From the NCBI RefSeq assembly GCF_005889715.1, contig NZ_VCKW01000026.1:1-51711 (forward strand): a stretch of DNA of 51,711 nucleotides, read 5' to 3'. Position 1 is the first letter of the stretch. Every line of letters starts with the position of its first letter. Under the pieces are notes generated by a model, which saw nothing but the letters and a program-made list of their open reading frames with translations, did not search any database and was not told the DNA's origin. Below, piece by piece: positions 7,182-15,781 of the stretch. Made by a program: the position numbers and the translations under genes. Source of the stretch: Actinomadura soli. Its GTDB lineage: Bacteria; Actinomycetota; Actinomycetes; Streptosporangiales; Streptosporangiaceae.

Positions 7182-8498
7182 ATGTCTGTGCGTACCGGTT
7201 ACGAGGCATACGATGTGGTCGGCATCGGATTCGGCCCGTCGAATCTGTCGCTCGCCATCGCCCTGGAGGAACACTGGGCCAACGCGTCGGAGCGTCCGCC
7301 CGCGGCCGCCTTCTTCGAACGGCAGCCCGCATTCGGCTGGCATCGCAGCATGCTGCTGCCGTCGACGACCATGCAGGTGACCTTCCTGAAGGATCTGGCC
7401 ACCTTCCGCAATCCCATGTCGCGGTTCAGCTTCATCGCGTATCTGCACGAGATGGGCCGCCTGGCGAGGTTCGCCAACAACCAGAGCTTCTTCCCGACGC
7501 GCCAGGAGTTCCACCAGTACCTCGAATGGGCCGCCTCCGGCTTCACCGACCGCGTCCGCTACGGCGCGACAGTGGAGGAGATCCGGCTGCCGCCCGGCAC
7601 CGGGCCCGAGACGGCCGATCACCTGTGGTTGCGCGTTCGCACCGCGGCGGGGACGGACACCGTCAACGCCCGCAACGTCGCCATCTCGACGGGGCTGGTG
7701 CCGCGCATGCCCGCCGGTGTCGACCGGGACGACCGGGTCTGGCACAGCTCCGAGTTCCTGGAGAAGTACGGGCGGACGAAACCCGGCGACCTCGCGCGGG
7801 TGGCGGTGGTCGGAGCCGGGCAGAGCGCGGCCGAGATCACCCGGTTCCTGCACGAGAACCTCCCGGGCGCCGAGGTCACCTCGGTCGTCCCGTCCTACGG
7901 CTACTCCATCGCCGATGACACGCCCTTCGCCAACCAGGTCTTCGATCCCGGCGCCGTGGACGAGTACTACTTCGGCAGCGACCGGACGCGCGAGGCGTTC
8001 TGGAACTACCACCGCAACACCAACTACTCGGTCGTCGACGACGAGGTCATCCGCGACCTCTACCAGCGCTCGTACGAGGAGGAGCTGTGCGGCGCCGCGC
8101 GGCTGCGGTTCCTCAACCTGACGCGGGTCGAGGGGGTCAAACGGGCCGGCGACAGGATCCACGTGTCCCTGTCGTCGCTGCTGGACGGCAACGCGGGCGA
8201 GCTGGAGGTCGACGTGCTGGTCTTCGCCACCGGCTACGACGCGATGGAGCCGGCCGGGCTGCTCGGCGACCTGGACCGGTTCTGCGCACGCGACGAGGAG
8301 GGGCGCTACCAGGTGCAGCGGGACTACCGGCTCGTCACCCCTGGCCTGTCCTGCGGCATCTACCTCCAGGGCGGGACCGAGCACTCGCACGGCCTGACCT
8401 CGTCGCTGCTGTCGAACACCGCCATCCGCAGCGGCGAGATCGCCGACTCCATCATCCATCGGCGGGCCGAGCGTGAGCTGCCGAGCCTGAACGCCTGA
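7182..8498 (+). CDS. ktzI: L-ornithine N5-monooxygenase, KtzI-like
   Basis: FAD- and NADPH-dependent flavoprotein predicted to hydroxylate the side-chain nitrogen of ornithine, the first step to piperazate. The 438-residue protein has the FAD motif GIGFGPSNLSLA near residue 14, an NADPH motif VGAGQSAAE near residue 209, and a late ATGYD motif near residue 350. These features and the length match the SidA/PvdA/KtzI family. ATG 7182 sits very close to GGGAGAG; GTG 7188, spaced 8 from GGGAG, is an equally good start. Hydroxamate siderophore genes are absent nearby, while the KtzT-like partner is divergent, so piperazate is the better reading. Confidence 0.9.
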   Translation: MSVRTGYEAYDVVGIGFGPSNLSLAIALEEHWANASERPPAAAFFERQPAFGWHRSMLLPSTTMQVTFLKDLATFRNPMSRFSFIAYLHEMGRLARFANNQSFFPTRQEFHQYLEWAASGFTDRVRYGATVEEIRLPPGTGPETADHLWLRVRTAAGTDTVNARNVAISTGLVPRMPAGVDRDDRVWHSSEFLEKYGRTKPGDLARVAVVGAGQSAAEITRFLHENLPGAEVTSVVPSYGYSIADDTPFANQVFDPGAVDEYYFGSDRTREAFWNYHRNTNYSVVDDEVIRDLYQRSYEEELCGAARLRFLNLTRVEGVKRAGDRIHVSLSSLLDGNAGELEVDVLVFATGYDAMEPAGLLGDLDRFCARDEEGRYQVQRDYRLVTPGLSCGIYLQGGTEHSHGLTSSLLSNTAIRSGEIADSIIHRRAERELPSLNA

Positions 8499-8661
8499 CC
8501 CGGCGCGCGGGACAGGCCGGGATGAACGCATTCTCATCGCGGCCCCGGCAGTTATTGCCTCGCCGATTCCCGAGCCGACGGAAATTCACGGAGTACCGCC
8601 ACGGTTTTTGGCCGGCCCAAGATTCGCTTTGGACGGGCAGCCCAGGATGTGGCGCATCGCT

Positions 8662-8676
8662 TTTGTCTGCGACAAA
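8662..8676. promoter_or_regulatory. Palindrome upstream of the sugar operon
   Basis: TTTGTC, TGC, GACAAA is a perfect 6-bp inverted repeat 79 bases before the rmlA-like start, in the 256-base gap after the ornithine hydroxylase. A GGAGGAG run follows immediately (8678-8684) without an in-frame start for rmlA. It could be an operator or part of the promoter region; no protein can be assigned. Confidence 0.3.
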
Positions 8677-8754
8677 TGGAGGAGATGTGGTCCACCGGAC
8701 TTTCCGGGCGGCGCGCCGAATGGCCGCACGCCCCTGTTCCGAGGCCTTAAACCG

Positions 8755-9660
8755 GTGAAGGGCATTGTGCTGGCGGGCGGGAACGGGACGCGGCTGCAGC
8801 CCCTCACCCTCGTGGGCTCCAAGCAGCTCGCCCCGGTCTACGACAAGCCCATGATCTATTACCCGATGTCCGTGCTCATGCTCACGGGCATCGACGACGT
8901 GCTCATCATCGCCCGTCCCACGGAGATCGACCTGTTCCGCAGGCTGTTCGGGGACGGCGGCAGGCTCGGCATGCGCATCGACTACGCGGCCCAGGACGAG
9001 CCACGGGGGATCGCCGACGCCTTCCGCGTCGGCGCCGACCACATCAAGGGGGAGGAGTGCGCCCTGATCCTGGGTGACAACCTCTTCCACGGCGCGAAGC
9101 TGCCGTCCAGGCTCCGCAGGGCCGCGCAGGAGATGCGCGGCTGCGTCCTGTTCGGCCACCAGGTGGCCGAGCCCCAGCACTTCGGCGTCGCCGAGATCGA
9201 CGCGAAGGGGCAGCTCATCTCCATCGAGGAGAAGCCGGAGCACCCGCGTTCCAATCTCGCGATCCCTGGCCTGTACTTCTTCGACGACACCGTGACGGAC
9301 ATCGCGCAGGGCCTGCGGCCCTCCGCGCGCGGCGAACTGGAGATCACCGACGTCCTGCGCGCGTACCTGGCGGAGGGGCGCGCCGATCTGGTCTGGCTCG
9401 GCAGGGGCGTCACCTGGCTGGACACCGGGACCCACGAGTCCCTTCTCGACGCCGGGCGGTTCGTCCGGGACACGCAGCACCACCAGGGCACGCGCCTCGG
9501 CTGCGTCGAGGAGATCGCGATGTACATGGGCTTCATCAGCACGGAGGCCTGCTACGAACTCGGCGCCGAGATGAGCGGTTCGCCCTACGGCCGGTACGTC
9601 ATGGACAGCGCCCGCCGGCACCGCCTGAACCCGGCACCCGCCAGCTTCCTGGAGGAATGA
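8755..9660 (+). CDS. rmlA: Glucose-1-phosphate thymidylyltransferase
   Basis: Makes dTDP-glucose from glucose-1-phosphate and dTTP, the entry step to the deoxysugar. The 301-residue protein starts VKGIVLAGGNGTRL with the nucleotide-binding signature, followed by SKQLAPVYDKPMIYYP and a late WLDTGTHESLLDA, all standard for RmlA. GTG 8755 is chosen because it places the signature at residue 3, as in the family; upstream codons in the same frame lack conservation. Its stop overlaps the start of the next gene by 4 bases (ATGA), so it is translationally coupled to the 4,6-dehydratase. Confidence 0.95.
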   Translation: MKGIVLAGGNGTRLQPLTLVGSKQLAPVYDKPMIYYPMSVLMLTGIDDVLIIARPTEIDLFRRLFGDGGRLGMRIDYAAQDEPRGIADAFRVGADHIKGEECALILGDNLFHGAKLPSRLRRAAQEMRGCVLFGHQVAEPQHFGVAEIDAKGQLISIEEKPEHPRSNLAIPGLYFFDDTVTDIAQGLRPSARGELEITDVLRAYLAEGRADLVWLGRGVTWLDTGTHESLLDAGRFVRDTQHHQGTRLGCVEEIAMYMGFISTEACYELGAEMSGSPYGRYVMDSARRHRLNPAPASFLEE

Positions 9661-10643
9661 TGCATCTCCTGATCACCGGCGCCGCCGGGTTCATCGGATC
9701 CGCGTACGTGCGCGCGCTGCTCGGCCCCCGCCCCTTCGGCACGGCGGCCGAGGTCTCCCACGTCACCGTGCTCGACAAGCTCACCTACGCCGGCAGGCTC
9801 GACAACCTCGATCTCACCCACCCGCGGCTCAGCTTCGTCCAGGGCGACATCTGCGACGCCGAGCTCGTCGACCGGCTCGTCGCCAGGGCCGACCAGGTGG
9901 TGCACTTCGCTGCCGAGTCCCACGTCGACCGGTCCATCGCCGGCGCGGACGCGTTCGTGCGCACCAACGTGACCGGCACCCAGACGCTCCTGGACGCGGC
10001 GCTCCGCCACGAGGCCGGCCGGTTCGTGCACGTGTCCACCGACGAGGTCTACGGCTCCATCACGACCGGCTCCTTCACCGAGGAGGACCCCCTCGGCCCC
10101 AACTCGCCCTACGCGGCGTCCAAGGCGGCCTCCGACCTGATCGCCCTCTCCTACCACCGCACCCACGGCCTGGACGTCCGGGTCACCCGCTGCAGCAACA
10201 ACTACGGGCCGCGGCAGTTCCCGGAGAAGGTCATCCCGCTGTTCATCTCGCGGCTGCTCACCGGCGGCGAGGTGCCGCTGTACGGCGACGGCAAGAACGT
10301 CCGCGACTGGCTGCACGTCGAGGACCACTGCCTCGGCATCGACCTGGTGCGCGCGGGCGGCCGTCCCGGCGAGGTCTACAACCTCGGCAGCGGCACCGAG
10401 CTGAGCAACCTGGAGCTCACCGAGCTGCTGCTCAAGGAGTGCGGCGGCAGCTGGGACCAGGTGCGCTACGTGGAGGACCGCAAGGGCCACGACTGGCGCT
10501 ACTCGATTCACGACGGCAAGGCCCGCGGCGAGCTCGGCTACCGTCCCCGGCGCGACTTCGAGTCCGGCCTCGCCGAGACGGTGGCCTGGTACCAGGAGAA
10601 CCGCGCCTGGTGGGAGCCGCTCGGCCGCGGCGCCACGGCATGA
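9657..10643 (+). CDS. rmlB: dTDP-glucose 4,6-dehydratase
   Basis: NAD-dependent short-chain dehydrogenase-type enzyme forming dTDP-4-keto-6-deoxyglucose. In the 328-residue protein the Rossmann motif TGAAGFIG lies at residues 7-14, the catalytic triad STDEVYG gives Thr128-Asp129-Glu130, and YAASK gives Tyr152 and Lys156. SNNYGPRQFPEKVIPL is also typical. ATG 9657 overlaps the previous stop; ATG 9660 is the alternative start. It is the second gene of a three-gene plus-strand operon with rmlA and a 3-ketoreductase. Confidence 0.95.
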   Translation: MMHLLITGAAGFIGSAYVRALLGPRPFGTAAEVSHVTVLDKLTYAGRLDNLDLTHPRLSFVQGDICDAELVDRLVARADQVVHFAAESHVDRSIAGADAFVRTNVTGTQTLLDAALRHEAGRFVHVSTDEVYGSITTGSFTEEDPLGPNSPYAASKAASDLIALSYHRTHGLDVRVTRCSNNYGPRQFPEKVIPLFISRLLTGGEVPLYGDGKNVRDWLHVEDHCLGIDLVRAGGRPGEVYNLGSGTELSNLELTELLLKECGGSWDQVRYVEDRKGHDWRYSIHDGKARGELGYRPRRDFESGLAETVAWYQENRAWWEPLGRGATA

Positions 10644-10644
10644 C

Positions 10645-10678
10645 CCAGTGCCACCGCATGACCAGTGACACCGCATGA
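10645..10678 (+). repeat. Two tandem 17-base repeats between rmlB and the 3-ketoreductase
   Basis: CCAGTGCCACCGCATGA (10645-10661) is followed directly by a copy with one mismatch (10662-10678), and looser copies of CATGAC continue to about 10700. They probably arose by slippage. Each carries an ATG, which makes the real start of the next gene ambiguous. Confidence 0.5.
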
Positions 10679-10742
10679 CCACGTGACCGGGCATGACAGC
10701 GTGACAGGCTTAACGAGCCCCGGCGTCCCTCTGGAGGAACTT

Positions 10743-11735
10743 GTGGCAGCACCACCACGACCGCTGCGCTTCGGCGTCCTCGGCTGCGCGGACATCGCGT
10801 GGCGCCGCACCCTCCCGGCGATGGCCGCCGCGCCGGGTGTCGAGGTGGCCGCCGTCGCCAGCCGGGACGCGGCCAAGGCGGCCCGGTTCGCGGCCGCGTT
10901 CGGCTGCGAACCGGTGGTGGGGTACGAGGCGCTGCTGGCGTCCTCCGGCATCGACGCCGTCTACGTGCCGTTGCCCGCGATGCTGCACGCCCGGTGGGTC
11001 GAGGAGGCGCTGCGCGCGGGCAAGCACGTCCTGGCCGAGAAGCCGCTGACCGGGGACGCGGAGAGCACCGTGCGGCTGCTGCGGCTCGCGGAGTCGCTGG
11101 GGCTCGTGCTCCTGGAGAATGTCGCCTTCCCGCACCACGCGCAGCACGCCCGCGTCCGCGAGCTGCTCGCAGACGGCGCCATCGGGGACGTGCGCGACTT
11201 CACGAGCGTGTTCACGATCCCGGAGCTCCCCGCGGACGACATCCGCTGGCAGCCGGACGTCGGCGGCGGCGCCCTGCTGGACATGGGCATCTATCCGATC
11301 CACTCGGCCCTGTACTACCTCGGGTCCGGCGTCGAGGTGGTCGCGGCCGTGCTGCGGGTGCGGGCCGGCACGGGCGCGGTGGCGTCCGGGCGGATCCTCG
11401 CGTGCACGCCCGGCGGGGTGACGGCCGACCTGCTCTTCGGGATGGCGCACTCGTACCGGACGAGCTGCGAGTTCGCGGGCGGCGCCGGGCGGCTGCTGCT
11501 CGACCGGGCGTTCACGCCGCCGCCGGAGCACCGGCCGGTGCTGCGCGTCGAGCGGCAGGACCACCGCGAGGAGATCACGCTCCGCGCCGACGACCAGTTC
11601 GCCAACGTCGTCCGGTACTTCGCGGACGCGGTGCGGACGGGGACCGGAGCGGCCGACCGCGCGGCGGCGAGCCTGCGCCAGGCCCGGCTGGTCGCGGACG
11701 TCGAGCGGCAGGCGGTCCGGATCGAGATCCCGTAG
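10743..11735 (+). CDS. NDP-hexose 3-ketoreductase (Gfo/Idh/MocA family)
   Basis: Predicted to reduce the 3-keto group of the 3,4-diketo-2,6-dideoxy sugar formed by the 2,3-dehydratase. The 330-residue protein has an N-terminal NAD(P) fold starting RFGVLGCADIA, the AEKPLTG motif near residue 99 (the EKP lysine of the family), and a C-terminal Gfo/Idh/MocA sheet domain. GTG 10743 has GGAGGA 4 bases upstream; an ATG at 10665 in the same frame is possible but lies in repeat sequence without conservation. It ends 21 bases from the convergent 2,3-dehydratase gene, its expected pathway partner. Confidence 0.85.
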   Translation: MAAPPRPLRFGVLGCADIAWRRTLPAMAAAPGVEVAAVASRDAAKAARFAAAFGCEPVVGYEALLASSGIDAVYVPLPAMLHARWVEEALRAGKHVLAEKPLTGDAESTVRLLRLAESLGLVLLENVAFPHHAQHARVRELLADGAIGDVRDFTSVFTIPELPADDIRWQPDVGGGALLDMGIYPIHSALYYLGSGVEVVAAVLRVRAGTGAVASGRILACTPGGVTADLLFGMAHSYRTSCEFAGGAGRLLLDRAFTPPPEHRPVLRVERQDHREEITLRADDQFANVVRYFADAVRTGTGAADRAAASLRQARLVADVERQAVRIEIP

Positions 11736-11756
11736 CTCCGGTCCCGTGGCCCGCCG

Positions 11757-13145
11757 CTACGCCTCCTTCAGCGTGTTCAGGCACACCAGGAGCGTCCGCG
11801 CCTGGACGCTGACGTAGTGGCTGTGCTGGGCGAGCGCGGCGAGCTGGTCGCGGGAGACCCAGCGGAATCCGGGCGGCGCGTCGAGCGGCGCCTCGCTCTC
11901 GCCGGCCTCCACGACGAGGTAGCGGCTCACCGCGTCCAGGAAACGGCCGCCCTCCTCGGAGTGCAGCGCGCAGTAGCGGATCCGGGACGGGGCCGCGGCG
12001 GTCACCAGGTCGAGGAAGGGCGGCCGGTCCTCCGGGGGCAGGTGCGCGTGGTTGCCGGGCGTGCACTGGACGGTGGGGCCGAGCTCCGCGTCCAGGAAGC
12101 CGCCCTCCGCGCGGGCGCGGACCAGCACGTGCGGCACGCCCTCGATCGTGCGGGTCAGGAAGGCGACGACGCCCTGTCCGCGCGGCTCGAACAGCGGCTG
12201 GGTCCAGTGGCCGACCTCGCGGTTGCCCGCCTGCACCGACACGGCCACGACGCGGAAGTACCGCCCGTCCTCGTGGTCGATGGAGGACGCGCCGCGCGTC
12301 CACCCCGGCACGCTGGCGAGCGGGACGCGTTCGCCGCGGATCGGGGTCACGGACCGCTGGGCGGCGAGCCAGGACAGCAGCTCGGTGTCTGAGCCCAGCG
12401 CGTGGGCGGCGCTCTGCCCGTACAGGCCGGCCAGAGCCGAGCGCGCGTCCATGTTCACCGTGTTGTCGTAGGCCAGCAGCTCGTGGATCTGGCCCAGGGT
12501 GAGCCAGCGGAAGTCCTCGTGCTCCGGTACCGGGCCCACCGCTTCGACGATCATGTTGCGGTTGCGCTTGCGGTGGAACCAGGAGCCGTGCTCGGACTGC
12601 AGCACGTCCGACAGGACGCGGCCCCGGGACGGGTCGGTGAAGTACTCCAGGTAGCGGACGGCCGCACCTTTGTGGACCTTGGTGTAGTTGCTGTACGTGG
12701 CCTGCACGGTGGGGGAGAGCTGCAGCAGCTCGGGGTTGCCGGGCTCCATCTTGGCCTGCATCAGGAAGTGCAGGACGCCGTCGAACTCCCGGGCCAGGAT
12801 GCCGAGGATGCCGACCTCCGCCTGGACGATGATGGGCTGCTGCCACTCGACGCGGGCGGGCTGCTCACCGACGCCGACGCGCAGCCCCTCCACGGTGAAG
12901 AAGCGGCCGCTGCGATGGACGAGGTTCCCGGTCTCCGGGGCGAAGGACCAGCCGTCGAGGGCGTCGAAGGGGATGCGGTCCACCGCGAACCGGACCTCGC
13001 CGCGGCGCCGGTGGAGCCAGCCGCGGATCTCCTCCGCGGAGTCGCCCGTCAGCGTCGCCGCCGACAGGGCCACGCGGCCGGGAAGCGCGGCGTCCTGCCG
13101 CGGCCTGAGCGACGGCCGTACCCGCTTGTCATCCACGGCGGTCAT
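11757..13145 (-). CDS. NDP-hexose 2,3-dehydratase
   Basis: Removes the C2 hydroxyl of TDP-4-keto-6-deoxyglucose, giving the 2-deoxy sugar. The 462-residue protein is built of two homologous halves, as in TylX3/EvaA-type enzymes: each half has a Q-P-L/I turn (QQPIIVQ and TQPLFEP), a 'LxPTVQxT' segment (LSPTVQATYSN and LGPTVQCTPGN) and an arginine-rich edge. ATG 13145 overlaps the stop of the upstream 3-dehydratase gene by 4 bases. The frame is open far upstream through that gene, but the conserved sequence starts here. It is the last gene of a three-gene minus-strand operon. Confidence 0.9.
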   Translation of the reverse strand: MTAVDDKRVRPSLRPRQDAALPGRVALSAATLTGDSAEEIRGWLHRRRGEVRFAVDRIPFDALDGWSFAPETGNLVHRSGRFFTVEGLRVGVGEQPARVEWQQPIIVQAEVGILGILAREFDGVLHFLMQAKMEPGNPELLQLSPTVQATYSNYTKVHKGAAVRYLEYFTDPSRGRVLSDVLQSEHGSWFHRKRNRNMIVEAVGPVPEHEDFRWLTLGQIHELLAYDNTVNMDARSALAGLYGQSAAHALGSDTELLSWLAAQRSVTPIRGERVPLASVPGWTRGASSIDHEDGRYFRVVAVSVQAGNREVGHWTQPLFEPRGQGVVAFLTRTIEGVPHVLVRARAEGGFLDAELGPTVQCTPGNHAHLPPEDRPPFLDLVTAAAPSRIRYCALHSEEGGRFLDAVSRYLVVEAGESEAPLDAPPGFRWVSRDQLAALAQHSHYVSVQARTLLVCLNTLKEA

Positions 13146-14446
13146 CGGTTGTCCTCCACGAACTCGGTGATGGAGGCGATGACGTAGTCGATCATCTCCT
13201 CGGTCAGGCCCGGGTAGACGCCGACCCAGAAGGTGTGCTCCGTGACGAGGTCGCTGTTGGTCAGCTCGCCCGAGATCCGGAAATCGCGGTCGGCGTAGGC
13301 GGGATGGCGCGTCAGGTTCCCGGCGAACAGCCGGCGCGTGCCGATCTTGCGGTTCTCCAGGAAGTCCACGAGCTCCGCGCGCCGGAAGGGCGCCTCGGGG
13401 TCGACGGTGATGATGAACCCGAACCAGCTCGGGTCGCTGCCCGGCGTTGGCTCCGGCAGCAGCAGCCACGGCACGTCCGCGAGGCCCTCGCGCAGGCGCC
13501 GCCAGTTGCGCCGCCGCGCCGCGCAGAACTCGTCGAGCTTGTCGAGCTGGGTCAGGCCGAGCGCCGCCTGGAGATCGGTCGCCTTCAGGTTGTAGCCCAC
13601 GTGCGAGAAGATGTACTTGTGGTCGTAGCCGGCCGGCAGCGTCCCCATCTGGTAGCCGAACCGCTTGCGGCAGGTGTCGCTCTCGCCCGGCTCGCACCAG
13701 CAGTCCCGGCCCCAGTCCCGCAGCGACTCCACGATCCGGGCCAGGACCAGGTTCGAGGTGAGCACGCAACCGCCCTCGCCCATGGTGAGGTGGTGGGCCG
13801 GGTAGAAGCTGACGGTCGTGAGGTCCCCGAAGGTCCCCGCGAGCCGCCCCTTGTAGGTGGTGCCGACCGCGTCGCACGTGTCCTCGATCAGCAGCAGGTC
13901 GCGTTCCTCGGCGAGCTCCGCCACCTCCGCGACCTCGAAGGGGTTGCCGAGCGCGTGCGCGATCATGATCGCCCGGGTGCGGGGGCCGATGGCCTTCTCG
14001 ACGCGCTCGACGGTGGTGTTGTACGTGCGCAGGTCGATGTCCACGAAGACCGGGACGAGGCCGTTCTGCAGGATGGGGTTCACGGTCGTGGGGAAGCCCG
14101 CCGCCACCGTGATCACCTCGTCGCCGGGCATCAGCCGGTGGTCCCCGAGCTGGTGCGAGGTGAGCGCGGTGACCGCGAGGAGGTTCGCCGAGGAGCCGGA
14201 GTTGGTCAGATGCGCCTTGCGCCGCTCCATCCGGCGGGCGAAGGCCGACTCGAACCTCCTGGACGACTTGCCCGCCGCGATCCGCATGTCCAGCGCGGCC
14301 TCGACGAGCGCGGCCCGGTCCTCCTCGTCGAGGACGGCGCCGGACGGCCAGATCTCCGTGACGCCCGGGACGAACCCCCGGCCGCCGTCGCTGTCCTGGT
14401 GGTACTTGCGGACCTCATCGAGGATGTGCGCGGCCCGTTCACTCAT
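13142..14446 (-). CDS. NDP-4-keto-6-deoxyhexose 3-dehydratase (PLP/[2Fe-2S], SpnQ/RfbH/AscC type)
   Basis: Aminotransferase-fold enzyme that removes the C3 hydroxyl instead of transaminating. In the 434-residue protein the usual PLP lysine is replaced by histidine in SFYPAHHLTMGEGG (His218/219). The four iron-sulfur cysteines are all present: Cys191 (EDTCD) and Cys249, Cys251 and Cys259 in a CXCX7C pattern. The spacing matches the E1 dehydratase AscC with a shift of two residues. ATG 14446 overlaps the stop of the upstream 4-ketoreductase gene by 8 bases. No dedicated flavoprotein reductase partner lies in the window, so electrons probably come from general ferredoxin/flavodoxin systems, as proposed for SpnQ. 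Confidence 0.93.
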   Translation of the reverse strand: MSERAAHILDEVRKYHQDSDGGRGFVPGVTEIWPSGAVLDEEDRAALVEAALDMRIAAGKSSRRFESAFARRMERRKAHLTNSGSSANLLAVTALTSHQLGDHRLMPGDEVITVAAGFPTTVNPILQNGLVPVFVDIDLRTYNTTVERVEKAIGPRTRAIMIAHALGNPFEVAEVAELAEERDLLLIEDTCDAVGTTYKGRLAGTFGDLTTVSFYPAHHLTMGEGGCVLTSNLVLARIVESLRDWGRDCWCEPGESDTCRKRFGYQMGTLPAGYDHKYIFSHVGYNLKATDLQAALGLTQLDKLDEFCAARRRNWRRLREGLADVPWLLLPEPTPGSDPSWFGFIITVDPEAPFRRAELVDFLENRKIGTRRLFAGNLTRHPAYADRDFRISGELTNSDLVTEHTFWVGVYPGLTEEMIDYVIASITEFVEDNR

Positions 14447-15512
14447 GTGCTGTCCTTCCTTGGCCGTCCCGGAGTCGAGCGGCCGTCCCGGAGTCGAGAC
14501 CGTTCGGTACGTCGGGGACGAGCACCCCCGTGGCCGTGAGCAGATCGCGCACCGAGTCCGTGAGGGTCCGGCGCGGTGCCCAGCCGAGCAGCCGCCGCGC
14601 CCGCGAGATGTCCAGGCGCTGCCATAGGGCGTCGGAGCGGTTCGCCTGGGCGGGCTGCTCCTCCTGCACGCGGACCGACCGGCCGCTGCAGGTGATCATC
14701 AGGTCGACGAGCTTGCGGACCGGGATGGTCTCGCCCCGGGCGATGTTGACGACGGCTCCCGCCTCGGCGAGTGCGGGCGCCGGGACCAGCGCCGCGGCGA
14801 CGACGGCGTCGGCGACGTCCCGGACGTCCACCAGGTCGCGGTGGGCGCGCAGCGGTGCGAGCCGCAGGACGTCCTGGCCCGCCGCCAGGTGGGCGGCCAC
14901 GGTCCCGGGGAGGCTGCCCCGGGGGGCGCCCGGCCCGCACGTGACGGAGACGCGCAGGACCACCCCGTCGACCTCCCGCCTCCGGACGGCGCCGACGACG
15001 GTGCGGGTGCCCGCCAGCTTGGTGCGCCCGTAGGCGGTCGCGGGCGCCGGCGGCCAGTCCTCGTCGATGAGGTCGTCCGGGCCCGCCGGCCCGTACTCGT
15101 GGGCGCTGCCGAGCTGGATGAGGCGGGGCCGCCGCGGCAGGGCGGCGACGACGTCCGTCAGCCGCTCCACCAGGCGCGCGTTGAGCTCGGTCATCTGGTC
15201 CGCGGTCGCCTCCCAGACGGCGCCCACGGCGTTCACCACGACCTGCGCCTCGGCGTCGGCGCACAGGCGGGTGAGCTCGGCGAGGTCGGCGGCGGCGATG
15301 TCGAGGCGCACCGTGCTGCTCGCCCCGTGGTGGCCGTTCGCGCCGTCGTGGCCGTTCGCCGCGTCGTGGGTGACCGCGGCGCCGGGCCGGGCGCCCCGGG
15401 CGACCCGGACCACCCGGGCGCCCGCCGCGGCGAACGCCGTGCAGATGTGCTGCCCCAGATAGCCGGAGGCGCCCAGCACGAGGACCGATTGACCGGTGAG
15501 CGTTCCTTTCAC
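14439..15512 (-). CDS. NDP-hexose 4-ketoreductase (NAD-dependent epimerase/dehydratase family)
   Basis: Predicted to reduce the C4 ketone in the last step of the sugar pathway. The 357-residue extended short-chain dehydrogenase has GASGYLG near residue 14 and an AYGRTKLAG motif (Tyr-X3-Lys). GTG 15512 puts the Rossmann motif at the usual distance and has CAAGG 7 bases upstream; GTG 15536 is an alternative. The frame is open to about 15716 without family conservation. It is the first gene of the operon 4-ketoreductase, 3-dehydratase, 2,3-dehydratase. The stereochemistry of reduction, which decides rhodinose against amicetose, cannot be read from the sequence by eye. Confidence 0.8.
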   Translation of the reverse strand: MKGTLTGQSVLVLGASGYLGQHICTAFAAAGARVVRVARGARPGAAVTHDAANGHDGANGHHGASSTVRLDIAAADLAELTRLCADAEAQVVVNAVGAVWEATADQMTELNARLVERLTDVVAALPRRPRLIQLGSAHEYGPAGPDDLIDEDWPPAPATAYGRTKLAGTRTVVGAVRRREVDGVVLRVSVTCGPGAPRGSLPGTVAAHLAAGQDVLRLAPLRAHRDLVDVRDVADAVVAAALVPAPALAEAGAVVNIARGETIPVRKLVDLMITCSGRSVRVQEEQPAQANRSDALWQRLDISRARRLLGWAPRRTLTDSVRDLLTATGVLVPDVPNGLDSGTAARLRDGQGRTAHE

Positions 15513-15669
15513 GAGCGGGCCTTGCCCTTCGTTCACGGGGCCTGCGGGAAATGGTTCCAAGAAACTCTCCCTGTCATCCGGCCTTCCGCTCTGTAGGTTC
15601 TCCACGCGAACCGGTCCGGCAAGTGTGGCCCGCGCGGCTAAAGCGGATCTAGGCCCAGCCTTTCGCGCC

Positions 15670-15691
15670 ATTCGGCGGTAATTCGGCGGCG
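15670..15691. promoter_or_regulatory. Two direct repeats of ATTCGGCGG with 11-bp period
   Basis: ATTCGGCGGTA (15670-15680) and ATTCGGCGGCG (15681-15691) lie in tandem in the divergent gap between the 4-ketoreductase and the first glycosyltransferase. Direct repeats with one helical turn of spacing are the usual layout of SARP binding sites, and a SARP is encoded at 19268-20020. I found no clear second instance, so this is tentative. Confidence 0.3.
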
Positions 15692-15712
15692 GGCGGGCGG
15701 GCCAAGAACAGC

Positions 15713-15781
15713 TCAAGGTCGCCTTTAGGAGGGCCCGCGAGGGTTTTCGATGTTCTGGTGCCTACGGAGGAGTTGACCGCT
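15713..15781 (+). repeat. Duplicated upstream segment, copy 1 (before glycosyltransferase 1)
   Basis: From TCAAGGTCGCCTT (15713) to the GTG start, this 69-base leader is closely similar to 17898-17966 before glycosyltransferase 2, including GAGGGTTTTCGATGTTC and GGAGTTGACCGCT. The distance to the GTG is identical. It probably holds the promoter and ribosome site duplicated along with the gene. Confidence 0.75.

Noticed and set aside
7182..8498. Siderophore biosynthesis hydroxylase
   Set aside because: No siderophore synthetase, acyltransferase or iron-uptake gene nearby; the piperazate partner is adjacent.
13142..14446. Sugar aminotransferase
   Set aside because: The PLP lysine is replaced by histidine and the four Fe-S cysteines are present, so it is a 3-dehydratase.
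14385..14462. Further copies of the CTGTCC palindrome near 14390 and 14449
   Set aside because: Only one half-site each (CTGTCCTGG, GCTGTCCTT) without a matching right arm; the first is inside coding sequence.
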